64,000 bases of DNA from Actinokineospora baliensis. GTDB taxonomy: Bacteria > Actinomycetota > Actinomycetes > Mycobacteriales > Pseudonocardiaceae. Location of the stretch: the NCBI RefSeq assembly GCF_016907695.1, contig NZ_JAFBCK010000001.1, forward strand, positions 248,001 to 312,000, read 5' to 3'. Made by a program: the position numbers and the translations under genes. The notes under the pieces are model-generated. The model did not search any database. It was not told where the DNA came from and worked only from the letters and a program-made list of their open reading frames with translations. This document shows positions 19,502-27,607 of the stretch, one piece after another (position 1 is the first letter of the stretch; each line of letters starts with the position of its first letter).

Positions 19502-20486
19502 TCCGAGGCCATTGTTGCCAACCCATCGAGCCACCCGCCGGGTCAGCCCACCCAGCCCGACCAACGCCCCGGAAGCCGCCGGTGCCAGACCAATCCCCTA
19601 CCCCGGCCACCCAACCCAGCCACCACGATCCGGCCCCGCCAACCCAGCCCACCGAGTCAACCCCGCCAGCCCCACCACCGCTCCCAGGAACCCTCGGTGC
19701 CAACTGCTCGATGGGGCGGACTTGTTTTGTGTGGGGTGGCGGCAGTCGTAGCCTTGCCTCGCTGCAGGGCCATGCTTTTCGGCCCCGGCTTGTGCGGTCC
19801 TGCCACGGCTGGCGCAGGGGCCCCGCGCAAAACAAGTTCGCCCCATCGAGCACACCGCACCACCCAGGGATCCAGCGCAATGCCGAAGGCGAGCCGAAAG
19901 ATCATCTAATCGAGCAGCCCCCGATATCAATCCTACCGAGGCGCACCGACAGAACAGGCGCACGAAAGAACCCTGTGCACAACCCCAGCCGTTGTGGACA
20001 ACCCGGCCAGCAAGCGCGCCGAGACCCCCGCATGCGCCCCACGCCCGCCCAAGAAGCGTGACAGGCCCCGGCGTCGGCTCCACCCGACCTCCGGGGCCCG
20101 CCGTCCCCATCGCGCGAGGGCGCGGTGCGCGGTGTCCCGGCCGCGGCGACCGCAGAGGCGATGCGGACGGACGGTGATCCGCTGCCGACCCTGCACGGCG
20201 CGGTCCACCGTTCCGACGGCAATGGTCCCCGGTTATCGGGCATCCGGCAACGACGTCCATCACTTAGCGGTCATCAAAATTCTTAACTCACCGGGCGCGA
20301 GCGGCCGACTACACTCATTCGGCCCAGCACCGGGGCCACTCGGCGGGGTCGAACCGGACGATCCGGGCGCGCGGCCGGGGGGCGACGTCCGAATCGGGAC
20401 CTGGGGGCAGTCGCGCATCCCACAAAGAAGCCTTTGCTGCGTTAAGGCCCGATCGGGGGACGCGGACCGGCCCCGGCCGTTCGCGC
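19502..20486. other. Gene-poor 1-kb region with C-rich tract and inverted-repeat element
   Basis: No frame here looks like a gene. From the preceding stop to about 19700 the + strand stays C-rich and G-poor with low-complexity ACCC/CCAC runs, the composition expected of a Rho-utilisation site. The inverted-repeat element follows. Near 19974-20001 lie TGTGCACAA and TGTGGACAA; the second is the complement of the actinobacterial DnaA box TTGTCCACA, but two boxes do not make an origin. The last 200 bp contain A/T-rich CAAAATTCTTAACTC, possibly a promoter fragment, in no clear relation to a gene. Confidence 0.5.
19706..19851. repeat. 146-bp element with 29-bp imperfect inverted ends
   Basis: The arms 19706-19734 and 19823-19851 match at 26 of 29 positions, and the three differences would be G-U pairs in RNA transcribed from the + strand. 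The arm begins GCTCGATGGGGCG and contains ACTTGTTTTG, notably A/T-richer than its surroundings. The 88-bp interior has smaller pairings (GGGCC / GGCCC). There is no reading frame and no obvious target duplication. It could be a MITE-like or REP-like element or a structured RNA at the end of a transcript. Confidence 0.6.
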
Positions 20487-21452
20487 TCACGCGTGGTGTT
20501 CGGCCCACCACTTCGGGTAGTGCGGGTTGCGGGCGACGAGGCTGTGGTAGCCCTCGACGACCGTGTCGAGCAGCACGCCGGGGTCGATGGGGCCCAGGTC
20601 CTTCCAGGCGAGCTCGAGCCGGTTGCGGATGGGGTCGCCGACCAGGGGGCGCACGACCAGGCCGCGGCCCTCGTTGGAGGTGGGCTGGGCCAGGCTGACG
20701 CACTGGCCGGTGATGACGAACTCGCGCGCGGAGCTCGAGTCGCTGATCTCGTGGGTGATCCTGGGCTCGAACCCGGCGGCCCGGCAGGCGGCGCGCAGCG
20801 GGCCGATGCCGCCGTGGTCCTCCTGCGGGTCGATCATCCAGTTCTCCTCGGCCAGGTCGGCGAGGTCGATGACGTCGCGCTCGGCCAGCCGGTGGTGCTG
20901 CGAGAGCGCGACGAACTCCGGCTCGACCTCGACCACGAGCTCGCGGCGCACCCCCTCGGCGCCGCCGATCTCGAACCCGATGACGTCGCACAGCACTGCG
21001 GCGTCCAGGCGGCCCGCCCGGACCCTGCCCTGCAGGGCGGCGGCGGACGGGTCGGTGTGCACCTGGACGCTCAGCGGCGGCGCGTCCGGCCCGTGCAGGT
21101 CGGCGTACGCGGCGATCAGCAGCGGCACGACCGCCGAGAGCAGCGGGCTCGGCCTGCCGCCGATCTTCAGCTCGACCGGGCCGGTCGGGGTGGCGCCGGT
21201 GGCCTCGCCGCGCAGGTCGGCCATCTCGTTGACCACCGACCGCGCCTTGGCCAGCACCGTGCGCCCGAACGAGGTGGGCACCACGCCGGTCCTGGCCCGT
21301 TCGAACAGGGGCGCGCCCATGGCCCGTTCGATCCGTTGAAGTTGAGAGGTCAACGACGGCTGGGACAGGCCGAGTGCCGCGGCGGCCCTGGTGATGCTGC
21401 CCTCGTCGGCCACCGCGATGACGATCCGCAGGTGTCGGAACTCCAGTTCCAT
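20487..21452 (-). CDS. LysR-family transcriptional regulator
   Basis: The N-terminal winged helix-turn-helix is typical: MELEFRHLRIVIAVADEGSITRAAAALGLSQPSLTSQLQRIE (residues 1-43 or so). The C-terminal part is a periplasmic-binding-like effector domain. An ATG three codons upstream is an alternative start. LysR proteins usually act on a divergent neighbour, but here the next gene upstream is on the same strand, so the target is not visible. The protein has 321 residues, normal for the family. Confidence 0.9.
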   Translation of the reverse strand: MELEFRHLRIVIAVADEGSITRAAAALGLSQPSLTSQLQRIERAMGAPLFERARTGVVPTSFGRTVLAKARSVVNEMADLRGEATGATPTGPVELKIGGRPSPLLSAVVPLLIAAYADLHGPDAPPLSVQVHTDPSAAALQGRVRAGRLDAAVLCDVIGFEIGGAEGVRRELVVEVEPEFVALSQHHRLAERDVIDLADLAEENWMIDPQEDHGGIGPLRAACRAAGFEPRITHEISDSSSAREFVITGQCVSLAQPTSNEGRGLVVRPLVGDPIRNRLELAWKDLGPIDPGVLLDTVVEGYHSLVARNPHYPKWWAEHHA

Positions 21453-21631
21453 GGTCCACATGTTATGGCCACGGATTATGCGGCCGACACGGGGAACGCG
21501 CGGCGGTCCCGCGGGCCGGTGGGTTCGGGAGCGGCAGGCCCCGGCTGGGGGGAGTGCCGAGGCCTGCCCGGCCGACCACCGCGCCGCCCGTGCCTGGGGG
21601 GATGGCGGGAGGGCGCTGCAGGCGGTCGGGT

Positions 21632-21650
21632 CTGTGGGGTGCTCCCACAG
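21632..21650 (-). terminator. Small hairpin after the exported-protein gene
   Basis: Seven-base perfect arms, CTGTGGG and CCCACAG, flank a 5-base loop six bases past the stop of the minus-strand gene. It is short but well placed. Confidence 0.45.
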
Positions 21651-21655
21651 GTGGT

Positions 21656-21997
21656 TTACCCCTCGCCGAGCCGGGCGAAACGGGCGTCGACCGGGACCAG
21701 CACCAGCCTGGCGCGCTCCTGCGCGACCTCGAGCAGCTGCACCCGCACGCCCTCGACCACCGCGGCGTCGCCCGGGTTCAGCGTGACGTCGACCCCGCCA
21801 CCGGCCACCCGCACCCGGTCCGGGCCGACATCGGCCTTGAACCGGATGTCGAACACCTCCAGCGTCGGCGACCCGGTGATGGTCACCTCGCAGCGGATCT
21901 CCGAGCAGGTCCCGGCGTCGCCCTCGGCCTGGCAGGCGGTACCCGCCACGAGCGCCAAGGCCACCACGAGCAGGGGCAGCGGCGGTCTTCGCACCAT
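21656..21997 (-). CDS. Small exported or lipoprotein-like protein
   Basis: The 113-residue product begins MVRRPPLPLLVVALALVAGTACQA, a signal peptide with a Cys near the cleavage site; the sequence before it (GTA-C) is a weak lipobox, so lipidation is uncertain. The mature part contains two further Cys (CSEIRC) that may form a disulfide and a beta-rich domain (VTITGSPTLEVFDIRFKADVGPDRVRVAGG). No known family is recognised. It is flanked by same-strand genes but at distances that do not suggest an operon. Confidence 0.65.
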   Translation of the reverse strand: MVRRPPLPLLVVALALVAGTACQAEGDAGTCSEIRCEVTITGSPTLEVFDIRFKADVGPDRVRVAGGGVDVTLNPGDAAVVEGVRVQLLEVAQERARLVLVPVDARFARLGEG

Positions 21998-22057
21998 GTG
22001 GTCAAGATCGCGGCGGGTCGGCGCCGCGCTACTGCGGCATCCGGGGGACGTGCCGCC

Positions 22058-22531
22058 TCACACGTGGTACTGGTCGTGCCTGGCGTAGAACTCGGTCCAG
22101 TCCTCGGCGGAGAACTCCCGGCCGGACTCCACCCGCTCGGCGAGTTCGACGAAGAAGTCCTCCCTCGGCGGGCCGGGGGCGAACAGGATCAGCATGGACG
22201 CCGGTTCGTCGGACTCGTTGCCGAAGGCGTGCACCCCGCCTTCCGGGACGTAGAGGAAATCGCCCGCGGTGGCGGTGACCCAGCGCTCGCCGTCGAAGAG
22301 CCGGACCGCGCCGTCGAGGATGTAGAACGACTCGGAGAACGTCCGGTGGAAGTGCGGCCGCGGCCCGCTCGCGCCGGGCGCCATGTCCCAGCGGAACATC
22401 CCGTACTGCCCGTTGGTGGTGCTGCCCGGCGCGACGAAGTGCGCCGAGGTCTTCGGCCGGTCGAGCACGGTGATCTCGTCGACCGGGCGCCAGCGCGCGG
22501 TGACCTCGCCGGTGGTGCCGAGGTACGACAT
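22058..22531 (-). CDS. Cupin-domain protein
   Basis: The ATG has GAGGAG at good spacing and gives 157 residues. The cupin motif 1 is seen as PRPHFHRTFSESFYILDGAVRLFDG (G-H-x-H type, about residues 59-83) and motif 2 as GDFLYVPEGGVHAFGN (about 92-107), so the metal-binding His/His/Glu/His set appears present. Such small cupins act as dioxygenases, isomerases or sensors; no substrate can be named. It lies 71 bp downstream of an unknown gene on the same strand. Confidence 0.85.
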   Translation of the reverse strand: MSYLGTTGEVTARWRPVDEITVLDRPKTSAHFVAPGSTTNGQYGMFRWDMAPGASGPRPHFHRTFSESFYILDGAVRLFDGERWVTATAGDFLYVPEGGVHAFGNESDEPASMLILFAPGPPREDFFVELAERVESGREFSAEDWTEFYARHDQYHV

Positions 22532-22602
22532 GGTTCTCCTCTCGCCGGGACACCCACTCTGCCACCACCGCGCCTGGCGCGGAGTCCTGTGAGGACAGCC
22601 GG

Positions 22603-23112
22603 TCAGTCGTCGCAGGCCAGGCGCCTGGGGCGGACCGGGCGCGGCACCCTGGTGAGCGCGCGGACCCGCCTGGTGCTGCCGTGTTCGGCAAGCAGCGCCA
22701 GCAGTTCGCCGTCTGCGGTCCTGGCGAGGCTGCGCTGCACCCACTCGGCCGCGGCGAGCACCGCGTCGCGCGAGACCGGCCTGCCCGCGAACGCGTCGTG
22801 CAGCAGGCACCACTCGGCCAGCCGCGCGGCGACCGGCTCCGCGGCGGCGACCGCGGGGCGAACCCTGGCCGCCCAGCGCGAGAACCCCGGGCCGCGCTGG
22901 GCCCGGTCGTCGATGCGCGCGATCGCGGCCGCGGTGGCGGTCGAGGGGTCGGGGTCGCGCAGGACCGCGGCGAGGAAAGCGGCTTCGTCGGCGGGATCGG
23001 CCGCGCGGTACCAGGACAACCGCAGTCCCGCGTCGGTGCTGAGGGCGCGCGGGTCGTGCCGGGTGCACTCCGCCAGATCCGCCACAGCCGCGATGTGGTC
23101 CAGCAGGTTCAC
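22603..23112 (-). CDS. Conserved helical protein, function unknown
   Basis: The GTG start chosen (NLLDHIAAVADLAECTRHD) has GGAGG seven bases upstream; the longer open frame upstream runs into the divergent gene. The 169-residue product is helical and rich in Ala, Arg and Asp, with DEAAFLAAVLRDPDPSTATAAAIARIDDRA in the middle and a very basic C-terminus (RVRALTRVPRPVRPRRL). There is no signal peptide or membrane segment. The family is not recognised. Confidence 0.55.
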   Translation of the reverse strand: MNLLDHIAAVADLAECTRHDPRALSTDAGLRLSWYRAADPADEAAFLAAVLRDPDPSTATAAAIARIDDRAQRGPGFSRWAARVRPAVAAAEPVAARLAEWCLLHDAFAGRPVSRDAVLAAAEWVQRSLARTADGELLALLAEHGSTRRVRALTRVPRPVRPRRLACDD

Positions 23113-23195
23113 CGTACGTCCTCCGCCGAGAAAGATCCGCCGCCGAGGATAGTCCGCTGGTGCCCCGTGCTGATCATCGGCGCTACCCTCACCCG

Positions 23196-23621
23196 ATGCG
23201 GTTCGGTACCGGGATTGACATCGCCGCGCCCGCGGCACGGGTGTGGGAGATCTACCGCGATGTCGAGCGGTGGCCGGAGTGGACGGCGTCGGTGACCTCG
23301 ATCACCGCGCTGGACCCGGGTCCGCTGCGGATCGGGGCCCGGGCGCGGATCCGCCAGCCCAAGCTGCCCACCACGGTCTGGACCATCACCGAACTCGACG
23401 ACGGCCGCGCCTGGACCTGGGTGGCGGGCGGCCCCGGTGCCCGCACGGTGGCCACCCACGTGGTCGAGCCGCGCGGGGACGGCGGCGCGCGGGCGGAGCT
23501 GTCGCTGACCATGACCGGCCCGCTCGGCCTGCTCGTCGCCAAGCTCACCGCGGGCCTCACCGACCGGTACCTGGCGCTGGAAGCCGAAGGCCTCAAAGCA
23601 CGCGCCGAAGGCGAGCGGTGA
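23196..23621 (+). CDS. SRPBCC/polyketide-cyclase-like protein
   Basis: The 141-residue product starts [33 protein letters not shown], the standard start of the polyketide cyclase/dehydrase SRPBCC group, and ends in the long helix [27 protein letters not shown] that closes the ligand cavity. It probably binds a small hydrophobic molecule; the ligand is unknown. The start is divergent from the helical protein gene 83 bp away. It differs clearly from the other SRPBCC protein in the window. Confidence 0.8.
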   Translation: MRFGTGIDIAAPAARVWEIYRDVERWPEWTASVTSITALDPGPLRIGARARIRQPKLPTTVWTITELDDGRAWTWVAGGPGARTVATHVVEPRGDGGARAELSLTMTGPLGLLVAKLTAGLTDRYLALEAEGLKARAEGER

Positions 23622-23694
23622 TAATCAATTCGTCCCCGCGTCGCGCCCGTGCGAGGCTGGGCCAACCACTCGATTCGCCGTGGAGGTCAACACC

Positions 23695-23925
23695 ATGTCC
23701 GATCAGCCCCGCCAGACCGAGGACCCCGCTGGCGAGGAAGCCCCTGGTTCGGACACCCCCACCACGTCCGAACCCGACGACGTGAAGGCCCGCTTCCGCG
23801 AGGCCCTGGCCCGCAAGCAGGCCCAGAACAAGACCGGTGAGGGCCACGCCACCACGGGCTCCAAGGTCCACGACGCCCACGGCCGCGCGGGCGCCAAGCG
23901 CCAGTTCCGCCGCAAGAGCGGCTGA
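23695..23925 (+). CDS. DUF5302-type small protein
   Basis: The ATG with GAGGT upstream gives 76 residues. The product is highly charged and disordered-looking. It begins with an acidic stretch and continues as [18 protein letters not shown]. The C-terminus [10 protein letters not shown] is the hallmark of small actinobacterial DUF5302 proteins. Their function is unknown. It is followed by a strong hairpin terminator, and the gap of 73 bp from the SRPBCC gene allows either co-transcription or its own promoter. Confidence 0.8.
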   Translation: MSDQPRQTEDPAGEEAPGSDTPTTSEPDDVKARFREALARKQAQNKTGEGHATTGSKVHDAHGRAGAKRQFRRKSG

Positions 23926-23939
23926 CCCCAGGTCACCCC

Positions 23940-23971
23940 GAGGCCCCGCGAACCCCGGTTCGCGGGGCCTC
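23940..23971. terminator. Bidirectional hairpin terminator
   Basis: Perfect 13-bp arms, GAGGCCCCGCGAA and its complement, flank a 6-base loop. It lies between the DUF5302 stop and the convergent acyltransferase stop and can serve both. Confidence 0.85.
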
Positions 23972-23978
23972 CGCCGTT

Positions 23979-25316
23979 CTAGACGCTCTTCTCCAGGGCC
24001 GTCAGCTCGGTGTCGAGGTGGGCGAGCAGGCGCTGGAGGTGGGGGACGGTGCGGCGGCAGCCGGTGAGGCCGAACTCGAGGGAGCCGTTGTAGCTGGTGA
24101 CGGTGATGTTGAGGGCTTGGCCCTCGTACGGGATCGAGACGGGGTAGACGCCGAGCATCTTGGCGCCGTTCCAGTAGAGCGGGGTGGTGGGGCCGGGGAC
24201 GTTGCTGATCATGAGGTTGAAGGCGGGTGGGGTGAGGCGGACGGCGCCGGGGAGCAGGCCGAGGGCCAGGGGGGCGAACGGGATGGCGCTCAGGGCGGTG
24301 ACCTGCAGTTGGCTCATCCCGCGGTAGACGTCCTTGCCGCGGCGGGTGGACTCGGTGATGGCGGCCAGGCGGTCGGCCGGGTCTTCGCGGTCGGTGGCGA
24401 GGGTGCACAGGATCATGCCGAGCGCGTTGCCGCCCGCGGAGTCGTCCGAGCGCAGTGACATCGGGACGGCGGCGACCAGGGGGCGCTGCGGGAGGGAGTC
24501 CAGTTCCAGCAGGTACCGGCGGAGGGCACCGGCGCACATCGCCAGCATGACGTCGTTGACCGTCGCCCCTGTCGCCTCCCCGACGGCGCGGACGCGGGCC
24601 AGCGGCCAGCCCTGGGCGGCGAAGCGCCTGGCGCCGGTGATGGGCACGTTGAGGATCGACCGGGGTGCGGCGAAGGGCAGCGTCGCGGTCTGCTCGCGGA
24701 AGACCTCGTTGGCGTACCTGGCGAACGCGGGTCCCAGCCCCACCAGGTCGCGCAGGACCGCGCCGACACCGGCGGACCGGGGGCGCGGGGTGGGGTCGAC
24801 CTCGCGCGCGGCCCACGGCGGGCGGGTGTCGCGCACAGCGGGGTCGGTGGCCAGCGAGCGCTGCAGCAGCCGCAGCGCGGACACGCCGTCGAGCAGGGCG
24901 TGGTGGACCTTGGTGTAGAGGGCGAACCTGTTGTCCCGCAAGCCTTCGACCAGGTGCGCCTCCCACAGCGGGCGGTGCCGGTCGAGCAGGGAGCCGTGCA
25001 GCCGCGACACCAGCTCCAGCAGTTCGCGGACCCGGCCGGGGGTGGGCAGCGCGGAGAGCCGGACGTGGTACTCGAGGTCGAGCCGGTCGTCGTCGGTCCA
25101 CACCCACTGGCCGACGGTGCTGACCGGGCCGCGCGGCCTGCGCCGCAGCAGCGGGTTGATCTCCCCGTTGGCCAGCAGGGCCCGGTGCAGCTCGCCGACG
25201 TAGTCGGGCCCGGCGCCCTCGGGCAGCGAGAACAGCTGCAGGCCGCCGACGTGCAGCGGGTGCTCGCGGGACTCGCCGAGCAGGAACATCGACTCCGTGA
25301 CGGGCATCAGCGACAC
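23979..25316 (-). CDS. Wax ester synthase/diacylglycerol acyltransferase (WS/DGAT)
   Basis: The enzyme acylates diacylglycerol or a fatty alcohol with acyl-CoA to make storage lipid. The catalytic motif HHxxxDG is seen as KVHHALLDGVSA (about residue 136), and the family start MPVTESMFLLGESREHPLHVGGL and the downstream NVPGP motif are present. The GTG chosen has GGAGG six bases upstream; an ATG three codons later is possible. The 445 residues fit the family. Several paralogues are usual in actinomycetes. It is preceded on the same strand by the kinase gene, with no evident link. Confidence 0.9.
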   Translation of the reverse strand: MSLMPVTESMFLLGESREHPLHVGGLQLFSLPEGAGPDYVGELHRALLANGEINPLLRRRPRGPVSTVGQWVWTDDDRLDLEYHVRLSALPTPGRVRELLELVSRLHGSLLDRHRPLWEAHLVEGLRDNRFALYTKVHHALLDGVSALRLLQRSLATDPAVRDTRPPWAAREVDPTPRPRSAGVGAVLRDLVGLGPAFARYANEVFREQTATLPFAAPRSILNVPITGARRFAAQGWPLARVRAVGEATGATVNDVMLAMCAGALRRYLLELDSLPQRPLVAAVPMSLRSDDSAGGNALGMILCTLATDREDPADRLAAITESTRRGKDVYRGMSQLQVTALSAIPFAPLALGLLPGAVRLTPPAFNLMISNVPGPTTPLYWNGAKMLGVYPVSIPYEGQALNITVTSYNGSLEFGLTGCRRTVPHLQRLLAHLDTELTALEKSV

Positions 25317-25403
25317 GGTCGGCCTCCTTCGCTCGGTGTGCAGCGGTGCCGCGCCGAACGCTGCCACCGGTGCCCGGCCCGCGCAATCAGTCCCAGGTGG
25401 ACC

Positions 25404-26828
25404 TCAGCGCGAGTCGGAGTCGATGAGGTACTTACCACCCACGAGGACGACCTTCACCATCTTCTTCCCGGCGACCTCGCCAGCCGCGCCCTTCACCGTG
25501 ACGTCGACCGGCACGGTGACCGACCCGTCCTGGTTGGAGGTGACCCCGTTGGCGTTGCGGGAGGAGATGTACTGGAACTGGCCCCAGTGCCGCTCGAACC
25601 CGGCGAAGTCGCCGAAGGCGGTCTTGCCGTTGGGGCCGAGCATGTCCCAGCGGACCTGCGCGGGGCTGTCGCTGCCGTAGTAGGCGATGACCGTGCGGCC
25701 CGCCGCGGTGTAGTCGGTCACCTTCTGCGAGACGACCGGTGCGGTCGAGGGCGTGGTCGGTGCCGGGCTCGGCGGGTCCTGGCTGACGGTGATGATCGTG
25801 GTGCTCGTGGTGTTGGTCCCGGCGCCGTTGCCGGAGTTGCCGCTGGTCAGCACCAGGGTCACCGCCGCGGCGAGTACCACGACGCCCAGCAGCAGCGCGA
25901 TGAGCACGCCGCGCGAGGGCGACGGCCGCTGCGGGTCGGGCGGAGGCGGCGGGGTGAGCGGGCGGGGTGAGCGGATCGGGTTCGGCTTGGCCGGGACCGT
26001 GCGCTGCTCGAACTGGGGCACCCGCAGCGGCGCGGTCGGCAGCGCCAGCAGGGACGCGGCGTCGTCCATGGTGGGGCGGTCGGTGGGGTCGGCGCGCAGC
26101 AGGGTCATCAGGGTCGGGGTGAGCGCGCCCGCGCCGCGCGGCGGGGTGACGTCGCCGGAGGCCACCGCGTGCAGCAGGGCGAGCGGGTTGGGGTTGAGGC
26201 CGAACGGGGGCGCGCCCTCGACCGCGTGGTAGAGGGTGGCGCCCAGGGAGAACACGTCGGAGGACTGGCTGGGGTCCTGGCCGCGGGCGATCTCGGGGGC
26301 CAGGTAGGCGGGGGTGCCCGCGAGCATGCCGGTCTCGGTGACGGTGCCGTCGTCGATGGCCCTGGAGATGCCGAAGTCGGTGATCTTCACGGTGCCGTTG
26401 TCGCCGAGCAGGATGTTGCCCGGCTTGACGTCGCGGTGCACGATGCCCGCGGCGTGCGCGGCGGCCAGCGCGGCGGCGACCTGCGAGCCGATGGCGGCGA
26501 CCTGCTCGGGCGGCAGCGTGCCGTCCTCGGCGAGCACGGCGGACAGGCTGCGCGAGGGCAGGAACTCCATCACCAGGCAGGGGTCGCCGTCGTGCTCGGC
26601 CACGTCGAGCATGGCGATGGCGTTGCGGTGCTGCAGCCGGGCGGCGATGCGGGCCTCGCGCATGGCCCGGCGCCTGGCCTCGTCGGTCTGCGCCGGGGTC
26701 AGCCCTGGCCGGATGATCAACCGCTTGAGCGCGATGACCCGCTCCAGCCGCTCGTCGCGGGCCCGCCACACCACGCCCATGGCGCCACTGCCGACGGGCT
26801 CCTCGAGCCGGTAGCGCCCGGCGAGCAA
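25404..26828 (-). CDS. Transmembrane Ser/Thr protein kinase (PknB-like)
   Basis: The kinase domain covers about residues 5-265: P-loop VGSGAMGVVWRARD, catalytic Lys in IALKRL, catalytic loop HRDVKPGNILL, DFG in KITDFGISRA and APE in YLAPEIARG. A proline-rich juxtamembrane stretch, a transmembrane helix (VLIALLLGVVVLAAAVTLVL, about 310-329), a Thr/Ser/Pro linker and an extracytoplasmic domain of about 100 residues follow, the last probably a sensor. It lacks PASTA repeats. The TTG start is the only plausible one in frame before an upstream stop, though the usual leader residues IERGE lie just upstream of it. Confidence 0.9.
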   Translation of the reverse strand: MLAGRYRLEEPVGSGAMGVVWRARDERLERVIALKRLIIRPGLTPAQTDEARRRAMREARIAARLQHRNAIAMLDVAEHDGDPCLVMEFLPSRSLSAVLAEDGTLPPEQVAAIGSQVAAALAAAHAAGIVHRDVKPGNILLGDNGTVKITDFGISRAIDDGTVTETGMLAGTPAYLAPEIARGQDPSQSSDVFSLGATLYHAVEGAPPFGLNPNPLALLHAVASGDVTPPRGAGALTPTLMTLLRADPTDRPTMDDAASLLALPTAPLRVPQFEQRTVPAKPNPIRSPRPLTPPPPPDPQRPSPSRGVLIALLLGVVVLAAAVTLVLTSGNSGNGAGTNTTSTTIITVSQDPPSPAPTTPSTAPVVSQKVTDYTAAGRTVIAYYGSDSPAQVRWDMLGPNGKTAFGDFAGFERHWGQFQYISSRNANGVTSNQDGSVTVPVDVTVKGAAGEVAGKKMVKVVLVGGKYLIDSDSR

Positions 26829-27010
26829 CTCACCCCGTTCGATGACCAGGTACTCCTCGCGTGCGTGGACCTCGGGCCCCGAGTGCAGGAGCCGAGACTA
26901 GCGAATCACACCGACGGGCGATCATCCGTCCACCGGAGGTGATTGTGAGGGGCCTGTTGGTCACAGCGAGTCCGCACCGGGCGGCTCGAACAGGTCAGTG
27001 CTCGATCGGG

Positions 27011-27208
27011 CTAGTGGGCGGGTCTGATGGCGCCGGTGGCGACGGCGCGCACGAGGTGGCCCGCCGCGGCGGCGGGGAAGCCGAGCTCGCGGTCGGGCGC
27101 GGTGCCGCGCACGGTGAGCGCCTCGGTGGACAACCGGATCAGGACGCACGCACCCGTGGTGCAGCGCGAGCCGCGGCGGAACCCCGCGGCCGACCCGCTT
27201 TCCGACAT
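27011..27208 (-). CDS. DUF397-like small protein (orphan)
   Basis: The ATG starting MSESGSAAG gives 65 residues. The layout FRRGSRCTTGACVLIRLSTEALTVRG followed by a hydrophobic C-terminal helix (HLVRAVATG) resembles a diverged DUF397 protein, a family usually encoded next to XRE/DUF5753 regulators. The WxxS start and RDSKD motif of the family are missing, so the assignment is tentative. It lies about 190 bp downstream of a typical DUF397 gene on the same strand, separated by a terminator. Confidence 0.5.
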   Translation of the reverse strand: MSESGSAAGFRRGSRCTTGACVLIRLSTEALTVRGTAPDRELGFPAAAAGHLVRAVATGAIRPAH

Positions 27209-27346
27209 GATCGCCCCCTCCCCTACCCCGGCGCCGCGCACCCGGCTGGAGGCGCGCGGAAGCGCTTCAGCTGTGCGAATGGTCCGACCACGCGGCGTCG
27301 GGCGATCTTGTCACCTCAGGTTACCGCAAGGTTACGAAGCGCGCCA

Positions 27347-27378
27347 GGACCCCCCGCGTGCGCATTCGCGGAGGGTCC
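27347..27378 (-). terminator. Hairpin terminator after the XRE/DUF397 pair
   Basis: Twelve-base arms (27347-27358, 27367-27378) match with one mismatch around an 8-base loop. The hairpin starts 19 bases past the DUF397 stop on the minus strand. Confidence 0.65.
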
Positions 27379-27397
27379 GGCGGACAGATCAAGGACG

Positions 27398-27607
27398 TCA
27401 GTTGGCCAGCAATCCACCAGGCACGAGGTCGAACTCGCCGTTCTTGACACCCGCGGTGAAGGCCACCCATTCCTCGACGGAGTAGGTGTGCGCGGGAATG
27501 GACAGGTCTTTGGAGTCGCGCAGCGAGATGGAGCCGTCGTCGAGGACGGCCACCTGGACGCAACCACCGGTGGAACAGAAGCTGCTCTGCTGGTAAATGG
27601 TGTTCAT
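27398..27607 (-). CDS. DUF397-family small protein
   Basis: The 69-residue product starts MNTIYQQSSFCSTGGCVQVAVLDD and contains the family motif ISLRDSKDLS and the C-terminal VEEWVAFTAGVKNGEFD. DUF397 proteins are small partners of XRE/DUF5753 regulators in actinomycetes; several such pairs control development or antibiotic production, and a toxin-antitoxin-like relation has been proposed. The ATG overlaps the stop of the XRE gene by four bases (ATGA), so the two are translationally coupled. Confidence 0.9.
   Translation of the reverse strand: MNTIYQQSSFCSTGGCVQVAVLDDGSISLRDSKDLSIPAHTYSVEEWVAFTAGVKNGEFDLVPGGLLAN

Noticed and set aside
19974..20001. Replication origin, because of two DnaA-box-like sequences
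   Set aside because: Only two boxes, one imperfect, without dnaA, dnaN or an A/T-rich unwinding region nearby.
19598..20263. A long minus-strand reading frame through the gene-poor region
   Set aside because: Its composition is low-complexity Gly/Arg/Pro, it crosses the inverted repeat and has no domain or start signal.
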